A DNA stretch of 64,000 nt from Ophioderma brevispina (Eukaryota; Echinodermata; Ophiuroidea; Amphilepidida; Ophiodermatidae), in contig JAMKCH010012495.1 in the NCBI GenBank assembly GCA_023653785.1, positions 183,777 to 247,776 of the forward strand, written 5' to 3'. Both the position numbers and the translations under genes were made by a program. The first letter of the stretch is position 1. Each line of letters opens with the position of its first letter. Positions 49,216-61,004 of this stretch are shown piece after piece. A model generated the notes under the pieces. That model was given only the letters and a program-made list of their open reading frames with translations. It was not told the DNA's origin and did no database searches.

Positions 49216-51898
49216 TAATTCAGCATCAGTTTTGATCTCGTGTTGGATCTGTACCAATACAATAGTTTTACGACCTGTTTCACGAGGGAGGCGATGATCA
49301 TCGGTCAAAGGGATTGGGGAAGAGCTTTCTCCTGCTCTGCCTACCTCCATGCTCAGAGGTGAAACAGTTTAGAATTTAGAAGAAAACACTCCAGCATTCC
49401 TCATTTCACGAAGAGACAAATTAAGTATCGCAGGCAGCTTTGGACATCTTAACAACATGAGTAATTTCACCTGCCTCATCATGATGAACCAATAATTGAT
49501 CGATATTATTCATGATGGCTTTACGGGAATAAGTTACCCGTGAGAATAACCTTCATGTTCTTCAGTTGTGTAACAAGGTAAACAGATTCCATTACTTTGG
49601 GAGCTGAATAATTAAAGTGAGCTTAGAATTGTTGGTGTGAAATCAAGAAAGAAATTGATGTTTACACGAGGAAAATGCTTCAGATCGATGAGTTTAGATT
49701 AAATTCTTATAAAACAATCGATTAACTCTAACTGCAGTCATTAGGACATTATATTGATTGAATCTAACGTTAATATGAGCTTTCTTCAAATGGATTAATA
49801 TGAAATGCTCTGCTACAAGAATAATTGGGACGAAGTTTGAAGATGTGAGAAATATGTAATGAAACAAGTTTTCCCCAAAATACCCTATCCCAGAAGTTGC
49901 CCCGCCACCCCCCTTGCGCCCAGTTGATGTGACCACAGGACCAACGAATGGTGGCGACCATCCTACTTTTCTATTTCAGCTATGGAGTGTATGTAAAACC
50001 GCCGCGTCGGACTATGGTCACTAATGCATAATTCAATCATTATATTGTAGGCCTGATAAAAACTGGCCACCAAACGTGTTTTCATTTAAAATCATAATCT
50101 TTACCACACCAAACCCTATTCTTGACCACCGACACACTTTCCTATCCATATAAAAACATAACCCGCCGATATCCCCAGTACCGAATTTTCATTCCACTCG
50201 CATTACTTTAGGACCGAAAGGTATTGACATAAACAACCATGCCGTTTCTCCAAAGATCCACCAGCACTGCATCATTTCACAGCCCCCTAGGGACAATTAG
50301 ATTATGGCAGCCCCTTTTGTCGATTTGAAAATTTCTTCCGCAACATAGAGATTAAATGCCTAATGTTTGGCTCTATTCACAAAAGCAGACTGACCTTTGA
50401 CTTACCTATCTGCCATTTAACACACCACAATCGCCCTCGAGCATTTTATCAGGAAATGGGAGTATAGTAGCACTAAGGTTATTCACTTGTGATTTCAAAT
50501 CTTTTTTCTTAAAATTATTTAGTAAGGTAAAATCTTAGGGGCAAAATAAGCCTTTTCCATACCCTTTGGTTGATGAAACCAAACGCCTGCTCAGGGTGAT
50601 CAATTCCAATTCCATTTTGAACATTAAAATCAATTTAAATCAATTCAAACGGTAATGTGAAACACCCCCATCAAAGCTTCTTCAACCCATTATAAAAGCT
50701 TTCATTGGCAGGGAAGTTCTTTTCGAAATAGCACGCGTAGAAAAGCCGTGATTGATAAAATGTGCTTATGCAAAGTAACCTGTAGGAGAGTTGAAAATCG
50801 CGGACTTCTTTCACATTTAAAAGTGATTATCAATTTAAGCAGGCACGCGTCTTCACTAAAAACTCGTCCAGAAATGGCAATGCGTTTTAATATCTCAGTA
50901 GATTTGTATTTTTCACAATCACTTTAGCTAATACGTTCAACTTCTTCTGTCGCATCACAAGTTATTGTAGTGATGGTTTCGTGGTGGTGTCTGATGTGTT
51001 TCAGTAGGAGTAAGCTGATCCGGGCCCGAGTGTATCTATGATCTTCTACTTGAGCCAATGTCAAATATATGGTAATAATAATTATTCTTAGAGAGTTATT
51101 TGAGCTAACTATCATTTAAGCTGTTCTCTGTCTTGAGTCATGTTTTGATTAGTTGATATCCTATGGATTGATTTATTTATTTGCAATTTTACTGGCTCGA
51201 AAGCATTATTATGGTATTTAACGTTCTGTGTATATAAAACTAGTCATTTGCCATCCATCATTTTAAGCAAAAAATGCATGAAAATGATGTGATATTTCTA
51301 ATTTTTGTGATTTTTTCTCTATTCTACACTGTGTGACCAAGAAAATTTAAAGTTTTGCTGCCATTTATTTACCTATTGATTTAGTATAAATCTTGTTCAA
51401 TCACGCTGGATAAACTGTGCTTTTAAAGTAGGTTAATCAACTGGATTATCACTTGACATTCATTCTTTTAATATAAATCAGGTTCATCAATGCGATGAAA
51501 ACTATTTGATTTAAAAAAAAACCCGATTTGTTGTATAGATAAACGAGATAAGCTTGCGGATATATATATTTCTGGGCATGATCTCCACTTAAATATTGTT
51601 TGTTATCTATCGTGACAATCAAACTAAACAAAAATATCCATATAAAGACAGCACGACCTTGCATCATCGGCTTATTCTAATCCAAAATATTTACTCAAAC
51701 AAGCATGAATGTTCTTAATTCGTCCTAACTATAATGATTTTATCGTAGAAAAACGCAGTCTATCGATTTGAAACGTTCGAGTGAACAGTAAAATACCGTA
51801 AGCACCTGTAATTCTAGGCCAGAGCATCGATTCGTTGTCTTGACATTTCAAGTAATTGGCCAGTAACATGGCCATCACCGTTCATCCTAGGAGACGCT
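49216..51898 (+). repeat. Segmental duplication D, copy C (full-length)
   Basis: One uninterrupted 2.7-kb unit containing both the A-type (49216-50966) and B-type (50635-51898) sequence. In 49880-50680 it carries many extra C-rich short insertions absent from copy A (for example in 'GCCACCCCCCTTGCGCCC'). After 51898 it continues into unique sequence, whereas copy B turns into poly-A at the same point. Confidence 0.9.
51449..51667 (-). other. Open frame with a hydrophobic N-terminus, unrecognised
   Basis: 72 codons starting 'MMQGRAVFIWIFLFSLIV', which would read as a signal peptide or membrane segment. The same start recurs at 48686-48928 through the duplication, but the two frames differ near the C-terminus by a frameshift. 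It is short, has no recognised domain and no visible splice partners. It could be the first exon of a small secreted protein or simply chance. Confidence 0.15.
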
Positions 51899-51899
51899 A

Positions 51900-53815
51900 A
51901 GACATCGTTTATCAAATGAACCTTTCCCGGGGTTACGAACTAACCCTACCTATTATTCACCGCACGACTGAAGGAAGACTATTAACGCAAACCCGTAGGT
52001 GTGCACCATGCATACAGATGAGTTGCATTGTTTTTAACAGTGAAGTTATTACTATAGTTGGAGATAGTTAATAATATTCGTTTAATTAACGTTGTATTAT
52101 TGAATTCGCAGTACGTCAAAAGGCTATTACTTCTTTAATAAAGTTACCAATCATTTCTTTTATGAGATTCTGAGATTCATAGCATGTAAGAGAACATCTC
52201 GCTATTTCTTTCCTTTTTTAAGAAACTGAAAATAAGTTTTGGCAATAAGTTAAATTCTTATATTTTTTTTTAAATTTCAAAGCGGTGTTAACTAATGGAC
52301 AAATTGTTAAATAACGCGAAGTTTTCCAAAAGAGATACTGAATTAACATTGATCGATGCTACATCTTTTCAACGCTTGTGGTAAGAATCTTTCAATAAAT
52401 CACGGGGAATTCGACTTAACAATTGACAAAGTCGAGGATATATTGACGTATGCTCTCAAAGATCGCAAACCCTTTCTGACTATCTGTCAACAACTCTCTG
52501 CGTGAAGTTTAAGAAGACGTTAAAATGAAAATTACACGTTATTTCAAGTAATTCGTTTTATTTCAAACTGTCTTTAAATTAGTATAAAAGGTCACAAATA
52601 CTGTAGTAGATCTTCACAATCGGGTTGATTGAAATTGATATGAAGCTGTGAAAGGTATTGAATATTAGTTGAGGAGCTGGGGGTTACACATGTATCGTTC
52701 AGAACTACGCTATTAATATTTACTTGCCTATAAGGAATATATAAAGAAAATTGAGAGCTATTTAAATGGCATTTGGGTTTTCACATAAATAATGCGTGTG
52801 TGCTTAATGACAGACAATGCCAAGCGCATGTGCTCACCGAGGTTTGCCTCACCGGCATCCTTTTTACATTACAGTAGTTTCCACTCATAAGAGCATTAAA
52901 GTCTCAATTCCATGGCACGGTCAGTAAACTTTCCCTCACTTGTGTATTTAGGAATCGACACCCCCGGTTTTTGGATGATATATGATAACCAGATCCACAA
53001 GGTAAGTTTCATCAATCTTGTACAGGGATAAACCCACCGAAACTGTGTCCTTGGGATGAGCATATTGTAAATCATAGCGACTTCTACAGATAACATTAAA
53101 ATTATGAGCCATTTAAGGTAAATGGAGGGGCAATGCTTTGATCACAAAATGCCCACTGAGTGTTTGCAGCGGTCTCGGTAGGCCCTCCATGTAGTTCTTT
53201 TGAGTTCTGCTCTCTAATTTGTGCATCGCATCGATAAATGATTTGGCTCTAGATAAAAATACCTATACTGACAGGCAAACAAGGGACCCAGTATATCCGT
53301 TGTAAAGATAAAAAATTATGTTTTAACCAGGTCTGATTTCATTTGGGGAGGTCTATTGAGAACCAAATCCACGGGAAATTAAAAAAGATAAGAACAATGG
53401 TTAGAATAACGTACATGATCTCTCAAACTCAAAGGTTCGGAGGATAAACAAATCGCGCAGAAACGGCACCTTCGCTGGCATGAGTGTAGCACAGATATTT
53501 TTAATGTTTTGTTATTTTTTTTCTTTTACTGTGATATCAATAGTAACTGAACCTTGGGTAATGGGTTGGAAATAGCTGAGGTAACAAAAATTTAGATACT
53601 TTCTTTTGGAGTTCCTTAGGCATGAAGTTGACAATACAACCATTTAAATATTCGACAGAGTAAAAATGTACCCTCCATTTTGCATATATGGCCCAAATTC
53701 AAAGACATGCGTCAAATCCTGCCCAAATTTTGCAAGTTGTACTCTATCGATGTATTCGTTCAAATTTGGAACGAGATTAGTGTGATAATGGACATATCTT
53801 GTTAATTGCCAAGTT
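51900..53815. other. Unannotated stretch
   Basis: AT-rich DNA. The minus frame 52896-53096 is not recognised. No repeat partner found. Confidence 0.4.
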
Positions 53816-53818
53816 CAA

Positions 53819-54622
53819 CCCTTCGTCTACCTGAGCCATTTTTGGTAACAAAACTCCCGAAGGGGGGGGGGGTGGTACCACCCCCCCCTGTGATTTTCGT
53901 TACTGAACACACGATTCTTCGTAAATTTGGTACCAAAGGATAGCTTAGAGTTTCTTCTTCCATTGGTACCAAAAAAGTACTAACATTCCCCATTATGACG
54001 TCACCTGACGTCAATGTTGAGGAAAGTACAGAAAATACTGAAATAGGGTGGAAAATTGAATTTCGCAATTTTAGCGACTCAACACCCTATTATAGCTCTA
54101 AAATGATGTCATTATATAAAAACAGTCATTTCCCATCATAGAGTCAAAAACCCGCATGAAAATCTGATTTTCCTAACCTTTTGGCGAAAAATTGAATTTT
54201 CACTGTGTGTTTGTTGTGTCTATGGAGAAATGGCCAGTTTTGTGACATGCGAACTTTATGAACGTCACTGGACGTAATGCTAGATGTTGGTACTTATTTG
54301 GTATCAATGGAAAGAAGGAGACCATAGACTAATTTTGGTACCAAAAATCAGTGTCTCGTGATGTTCCGTGTTGTGGTAGGCAGTTGGTACTTCTCTCGGA
54401 GGGGGTGGTTACCAACACACCCCCCTATCGATCACTTTGGGGCCACCCTGTATCTTACCTATACCTGGTGGTGTTTGTTTTTGGATTAAAATGAGCGGAA
54501 ATGTCAACTGACAATTAAATAATAATAATTTGGCACCACAAAGGGGGGTGTTAGCAAGCGGGAAACACCTGAAGGGGGGGTGGTAAACCACACCCCCCCC
54601 CCCCTTCGGTTTCGAACGAGGG
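53819..54622 (+). mobile_element. piggyBac-like MITE family P1, copy 2
   Basis: Aligns with 34859-35644 end to end. The left end is CCCTTCGTCTACC; the right end is CGAACGAGGG followed by TTTAAA, which includes TTAA. Internal landmarks kept are 'ATTTTCGTTACTGAACAC', 'GGTACCAAAGGATAGCTTAG', 'CATTATGACGTC', 'CACTGTGTGT' and the G/C-run palindromes. Poly-G and poly-C runs differ in length between copies. No transposase. Confidence 0.8.
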
Positions 54623-54629
54623 TTTAAAC

Positions 54630-55825
54630 ACGAGATGTGTCGCTAGTCCGATTCATTATTTCAGATGTTGTCCAATCACAAAAAATGTGGGACATGTTCC
54701 CTAAAGTCAGATTTCCTTGTAATTTGGAGTTATCCCTTATTTAGTTTTTGACTGTCGCCGGGTTTCGAATTCTTTAGGTGTCCAATTATAAGCACTTTAA
54801 TATTACCTAATGCTCACGTTCATAAATGCTAATAAATGTAACAAAGTCATTTGGGTAATTTTAATATGGATATCAAGTATGAACTCTGTTCTAGAGGAAT
54901 ACTTTGGGAATGGTTACGAACTATGAATCATTGAAAAGGGTAGCATCTGAGATTCTGATTTTGTGATCTTAAGGACTTTAAGAACGGGAAACAGGGTGAA
55001 ATGAAGCCCTAATGTTCCGACGCCAGTTAAGTTTAGTATTTTCTGGTTTGATAACGGCCAATTTTGGGTGTTTGTGTGGTGTAGTGTGTAGGTGGCAACA
55101 TCGTGGGTATACGTAGTTGGGTTGTGGTTATTGCAGATATTTTGCACAATACAAACAGAGAGAGGAAGGAAAACCTGGATCTACATCAGATCATCTACAC
55201 AGGCAACCCAAAGTCTCCAGGTTACGTCAGCCACTCAAAACTCAAACAAAGGGTGTTTCTGCCGATTCTAGGAAAAACTTCCGAGCAGAGTGCACAATAC
55301 TTCTGATAGGAAACGGAGTATTAATGATACCAATTACTAGATTTGACTAGAAAACCCTACTTATTTTGAATACAAAAACCGTAATAAATCTCGCCCTCTC
55401 ACTACATCAGGCGGTTATCTGACTACATGAGCAGCAATGTTACCCGCCAGGACTGTTCTTCCAGCAACGCCTAATGCCGTCTAGAACCATAAGAGATTTT
55501 AAATGACTTCAAAAGCTTTTGTGACATGCAGATTGATGTTTCAGTTACCTTCACTTTCGCATCATTTATAATTAATGTTAACGTCAAAAGAGGAAAAAAT
55601 TCAAATTTGGCGCCAGCAACAAACCAAAAGGGGAAATGTATGTTGGAAGAAATACATTTCTCTTGTTCAACTAGTTCTGCCCACAGTCAAAACACAATTT
55701 AATCAAGATTTAAATTCCAAACAAACATGAAATCTTCCCAAATTTGATCGAAGGTCATCAACTACAAACAAAAAGAACACCAACAAAACATGACACACCT
55801 AGTATTCCGTAATAACCGGAAAGTA
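54630..55825. other. Unannotated stretch with an exon-like piece at 55130-55310
   Basis: The minus frame 54914-55147 is not recognised. At 55129-55135 'ATTGCAG' resembles a splice acceptor, after which two overlapping plus frames are open (55103-55306 and 55117-55350) with a Gln/Arg/Lys-rich translation. No family is recognised, so this is noted only as a candidate exon. Confidence 0.25.
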
Positions 55826-55827
55826 CT

Positions 55828-55870
55828 GTAATTCCCCCCCCCCCCCACACACCACAAAAAAAAAAAAAGA
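55828..55870. repeat. Poly-C, CA and poly-A low-complexity run
   Basis: About 14 C, then a short CA stretch, then about 15 A. Confidence 0.95.
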
Positions 55871-55874
55871 GTTC

Positions 55875-57255
55875 TTTTAGCTACCTATATTTCCTCACTT
55901 AATAAAGACCTGTCTATGTTCCATTATGCATCAGCGGATCAGATATTTTTTTCCTGTCTAAAATGACACCACTTTTGTAACAATCGGTTTGCTTAATGGC
56001 TAAGTACCACCTCTCGTTTGCAGGTAGAGGTCTATATAGAATATGTCAAATTGCATTAATCTGTTCCCACTAGCTAGGACAAGTATAATGCACCGTTTTC
56101 GCTGGAATAAGGAATTTTAAACGTCATGAAGCGAAAGAAGAAAACAATGATCGCTTACAATAGTGAGTGCAACCTCCATATTCAGCCACAACTACATGGG
56201 CATCTCTTCGATGCACAGCATCCAATTCCTCAACAATTAACCTCGCGAGTCAAACCAATGTAGTGGTCCATCAATAAACCACCGGGTCTTTCTCGCCTGC
56301 AATGGATATTCAACAGAACAACATTAAGTTGCACCACCACCCACCACCCCCCCCCCCCCCACCACAAATGCAGAAATACGCGAAAGCGTTATCAAATCTT
56401 CTACGAGCCTTAACGCGGCGTCCAAACGTCTTAAAAACAAAATCTGAACTCATTTCACTACACATGACTTTAAGCAAACGATTCTCGGTTCTTGTCGGTG
56501 TTGCCGACTGAAGCACAGTCGAGCCAGACGAAGAAGAACCGCCATCTTGGGTTTCTGCGCAGCTTTACGAGCTCAAATATGGAATGCATGATCAGTGGCA
56601 CATCTTCCATATGTCTTGCATGTCTTGTCTGGGAATGTGTGACAGACAATTTGTTCGAAGTGTGAGAAATGTATTGACGACATCTTCAGTGTTGATCTTT
56701 AGGGGGACCGTCCTTGACCATTGTCTGTTATGGAACGTCTCGATTAAGTTTGATATCATGCTTTAACTCACTCCAAACGTTGCAGCAACTTGCCTTTATC
56801 AGTTGGCCCGTAGCACTGGGCCAGCCGAGACAGCAAATAATGCCAGGAAGTGACCAGATAAGAAAGCTTTATCCATCCCTGTTGAGCTACCTGTAGTATA
56901 GAACTGTTGATACTGTCCTCGCACTTTTATTCGTAACGTTTTAATGCAATAAACAGTCCATTCATTCATGCACTCATTCATTGATTCATCTACCAAGATT
57001 AATACACGAAAATACTGTATCTTTGGAGCATCTGTTGAGATCATATTGCGAACAAAGCCATGAAGCAAGCGATTGTTCAAAAGTGGTGTTGTTTTAGACA
57101 TTGTGACAGTAGCAAATCTACTGCTGCATACAAACACACATATAGGTCTCAATAATGAGAAATATGTGACAAAAAAGTCCAACTTGGCTGAGGAGTTTAA
57201 AAATCTGCCGTTATACACTGAGCGATTGGTACATTTTTAGCACATTGTAGAAAAG
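55875..57255. other. Unannotated stretch with weak coding hints
   Basis: A C-run lies at 56346-56361. A plus frame near 56584-56660 reads 'WHIFHMSCMSCLGMC', giving an H-x2-C-x2-C-x3-C spacing reminiscent of half a LIM or zinc-ribbon unit. A neighbouring frame reads 'ICSKCEKC'. A frame at 56775-56895 reads 'NVAATCLYQLARSTGPAE' before a stop. These pieces may be remnants of one cDNA-like sequence, but no family can be named. The 139-codon minus frame 56799-57218 overlaps them and is not recognised. Confidence 0.25.
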
Positions 57256-57258
57256 GCC

Positions 57259-57595
57259 AGGTTTAGGCGACGAAAATAAACCCTGTTTTACGGGCCGACC
57301 GACCCGATTTTTAAAGTTTGCAGATTTTTTTTTTTTTATTTTTCCAAAAATCATGTAAAATCAGCCTGTTTTTAGCCTAAATTTATCAATTTGGCTGATT
57401 TTGTTTAGAAAATTTGTTTGTAAAAAATTTTCATTTTTTCTCTTGATTTTTCAGATTTTGGGGCTATTTTAGGCCAATTTTGACCTACAGAAAAAAAAAA
57501 TAATAATAAAAAAAAAAATTCGCCCGACCGACCGACCCTACTCTTAAGGTCCGCTCGCCCGTAAAACAGGGTTTTCTTTTTTCGTCGCCTTACCT
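57259..57595. mobile_element. Short MITE with ~33-bp TIRs
   Basis: The left end (57263-57295, beginning TTAGGCGACGAAAA and ending CCTGTTTTACGGGC) is inverted at 57557-57592 (GCCCGTAAAACAGGG to TTCGTCGCCTTA). Just inside each TIR are CGACCGACC words. The 260-bp interior is A/T-rich and holds T- and A-runs, with no coding content. It is about 335 bp, typical of a MITE. The superfamily is undetermined. Confidence 0.85.
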
Positions 57596-57599
57596 AGAT

Positions 57600-57885
57600 T
57601 ATTTCGTCCTTTTATTCTTCAAAGGAACATTAAATGTTCGTGTTCCGTCCGTTTCAGAGGAAAGGTTTTCTTTTTTTTTCATTGTCAACCTAAAATTTAA
57701 ACCTTCAAGTTCAAATCTATTTCTTTCCCAAGATACAGACACTATCGTTGTTTTAAGGTAGCAGGGTATTGGATAGGGCACGGCAAAATGCATTATCGCT
57801 TCTAACATCAAAACCGAAAGTTTGTTTCCCACGATACTTGGTTGTGTGAGTATTCAAGTGCCAAGCTCTAGTGGAGAACATGATC
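57600..57885. other. Unannotated stretch
   Basis: The minus frame 57599-57832 is not recognised. Confidence 0.35.
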
Positions 57886-57889
57886 AAAT

Positions 57890-58775
57890 GTTGAACACGA
57901 TATAAATTACATACTACGGGAATCAAACAATTGTGCCAAGCGATTAAGATGATCTTGACCTTAATGCAATCGCTATATCATATACGCTGTTGCGTTTATA
58001 CTTTCATGTGTTGAAAAAATGAAAGAAATCGACTGAAAAATACGCTAGATATGGCGGGTTTTGTAAGCACACTCCTTTTTCTCCATTCCTATGGGATTTA
58101 CACACATTAAACTTGTGTTTGTGAGAATGTACAATGATGCATTTGTCAACTTCATAAATGTTATATTTTCTTGGATTAATCAATTAATCTATTTATACCA
58201 ATGTGCCAAGTGATATGACAAATACATACAGCAATTCACCTGTTGCAGAGCAAGAAAACAAAATATTCCAATTGTTTAGGATAATGCTAAGAGTTTAGTC
58301 CCTAATTAGCATATCTTGTATCTATACCTGAATTACAGTATAGTGTTGAAAACCCTTTTCATTTACACATCAAGATTAATTGGGTGAGATTTTGTGTGAA
58401 CATTCCTTTGGAGGATTAATAAAGGAGATTATCACTATTCATAGATCAATTAAACAAGATAGCAAGAATCGTCATCATTACTTTCATTATGCTAAGTTTA
58501 CTATGCTATACCCGTATATCGTACATTAACGCAATATCTTGCTTAACTGTATCAATCCCATTGGAATGGAGGAAAAAGAGGTGTGCTTACAAAATTTGTC
58601 ATATCTAGCTTATTTTTTCAGTCGATTTATTTAATTTTTTTCACACTTGGAAGTATATTAGATTTGCTTTATTAAAACAACAACAAATCTATGATTCAGT
58701 GATTTTATCAAGGTCAAGGTCATCTGCAACCCTTGCACATTTTTTTTATTCACGTAGTATATCGGAACAAGCACC
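57890..58775. mobile_element. Long-TIR nonautonomous element (~880 bp)
   Basis: The left arm (about 57895-58110) is the imperfect reverse complement of the right arm (about 58535-58770). Paired words include 'ATCGACTGAAAAA', 'GCTAGATATG', 'TTTTGTAAGCACAC', 'CTTTTTC.TCCATTCC' and 'GATCTTGACCTT'. The interior (58110-58535) is AT-rich and noncoding. Arms of about 200 bp resemble the mariner relic at 3.64 kb in architecture but not in sequence. No target duplication was settled. Confidence 0.8.
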
Positions 58776-58779
58776 TTTA

Positions 58780-59545
58780 AGCTTGAGTTACGTTTATTGA
58801 AGATATTTATTGAGGCTGTTCTTTACAACACACGTAATAGTAAGCGCTACTATAAATGCTTTCAAGTTAAGAAGATTCACCAACATTATGCGGGGAAAGG
58901 ATCCGAAAACGTCTTGAATGAAAACGATGGTAGCAGACCATTTTTAGAATCTATATCAATTTCAGGACATATCTGTCCTACTCTTTTATTTAATAACCGG
59001 TAGACACGCGAGGGCCATCGTGAATGACTTATGTACTTGCGCTTAGGTGATAATCACCACACGCTAGAACTAACGTTAACGATCGTCGGATAAACGGCCA
59101 TGATAGATGGCTACTTTATAACCTCAATCGGAGTGCTAGTGTATACACATTTATTAATCCCATTAGTAAAGTTCGTCGTCCTAGGCATGGTTGATGTAAG
59201 GTCAACCCTTTGTCATTTCCATTGACGAATGTAACCCCGTAGGGTCTTGTACTGTCTCTGTTCAATGCTGACAGTCAAGTTGCATGTTAATCATAAAATG
59301 TCTTGTTTGCATTCTAAGTCCAACATTGACGTTGTGTCCAAAGAACTCTAGGCATAGAACCATCTGAATATGCTTGAGAAAGTATATTTCATGTTAATGT
59401 AAAACATAACATTTATGAAGATGATTAATCAGTTCTTTCTATTTAGAGCATCGTAGTGCAATTTATTGCCAGAACTCTTAAACTTATATCTACATATATT
59501 CTAAAGGTGAGGTTACAGACTTAAAATACATAAACTATGGCTCCA
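58780..59545. other. Unannotated stretch
   Basis: The plus frame 58797-59003 is not recognised. No repeats found. Confidence 0.35.
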
Positions 59546-59549
59546 AAGA

Positions 59550-59800
59550 CTATACGCCACTATAATGTAAAATCCAAACATTTTATTTTTGAGATTGGGT
59601 GGTATGGCATTTTACTGTAAAAAAGGGAAACAAGTGGCGTACACGTGCCACTATGAAAAACCGCATTTCTTAATTGATTGTATCTTATTAAAGTGGCGTA
59701 GGTACTATACGTCACTATGTACAAATCCAAACGGTGAAGTCAGTGATGTCTTTGAACAATACTGGTATTAAAATGACGTATAGTATGTACGCCAATATTA
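59550..59800. repeat. Cluster of TGGCGTA palindromes, with a 101-bp hairpin
   Basis: TGGCGTAGGTACTATACGTCA (59694-59714) pairs with 59774-59794 (19 of 21 positions) around a 59-base loop. Related words occur near 59552 (TATACGCCACTATA), 59632 (AGTGGCGTACACGTGCCACT) and 59830 (ATACGTCA), at roughly 60-80-bp intervals. It looks like a nested set of small foldbacks. The frame 59589-59771 crosses it and is not a recognised protein. Confidence 0.65.
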
Positions 59801-59829
59801 AATTCTCAAATTTCTAGTTTTTTTTGCCC

Positions 59830-61000
59830 CATACGTCAAATCAATGAATCAAATTACCAATGTATTCATTACTTTGGAACTTGATAAAATTTATGAAAAC
59901 AATATTTAGAACCAATGCCACAAAATTAATGAAAATTGACCATACGTCGCTACCACCGACGACATATATTCATACGTTTAAGAAATGTATGAGCTGGCGC
60001 TTTGTGTACTTTTATCCTCCAATACTTAGTTGCGTTTGCCTTTTGATATGTGAACATTTTTTACAGCTAAAGTTGTAATTCTCCATAGGCGTCTTTAACG
60101 TACCTCATTTTTAAACGTTTTTTTTTTTTTGTTGTTGTTTTTTTGCTACAATTAATTTACATCTGAATGCCTTCATGTATGGATTTGGATCCACATTTTC
60201 CTATCTGGAAATGAACATCGGGTACAAATAAAGATTTAACTACATATCCAAGTTATACGCTCCATCGCTCCATGAGCCTTTATAATGTGTATTGGTTCAA
60301 ATCATGTTGTTACTCTCCGATCTTCGGCTCTCCAATTGACATACAGATGTCTAGGGGGAGAGCTACCGGGTGTTTGATCTCGAAATCGCCCTCAATTCTC
60401 AAAACTCTCACAGTATTTTGTTTATCGTATGTGGTCATTGGGTTGCTCCTAGGCCCAAAAGTAGCATAACGTGTCCTGCAAAAGGCCAGTCTGATAGATT
60501 AAATAATACCTTACAAATACCGTTTTAATATAAATAAACGATTGTTTACTTAACGTTTACTTAGCTGAATTTCGTAAAGAAATGAAGTTATTATGGATTA
60601 ATCGATAGCTTGATATACGCAAGGATGTTACGGGATAAAAGACTCAAGGTGAACAAACTTATCATTCTGCGGTAATCTAGTTATCATCCTGCTAAATGTA
60701 AATATATCTTCCAAAGAAATTCATATACACGCGGGTAAAACAAATATGTTTTTGCCAGCGTAGCGAGAGGGGAAAACATAGACTTGTGGGTATTGCGATG
60801 ACAAACAGATAGAAGTGATCGATATAACTAACCTATTTTACACAACATGGCTATACTCGCATAAACTTGGAGACTATCTTAGCCAGTATTTGAGCTAATA
60901 ATTACGTGCTTGTACACGTCAATAGTTGTCGGATGTTCATTTAAAATTATAGTATGAAAGATACGCGGTGCGCGACACATTTGGTGTCACAGACAATCAT
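59830..61000. other. Unannotated stretch
   Basis: Includes a T-run near 60118-60142. Plus frames 59860-60078 and 60272-60469 are not recognised. Confidence 0.4.
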
Positions 61001-61004
61001 CCCG

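Noticed and set aside
48686..51667. Pair of small secreted-protein genes (both starting MMQGRAVFIWIF)
   Set aside because: The similarity is explained by the DNA-level duplication, and the frames diverge through a frameshift, showing no protein-level constraint.
56799..57218. 139-codon minus-strand frame as a gene
   Set aside because: No family recognised, and the opposite strand has comparably open, more gene-like short frames. Kept only as part of an unannotated stretch.
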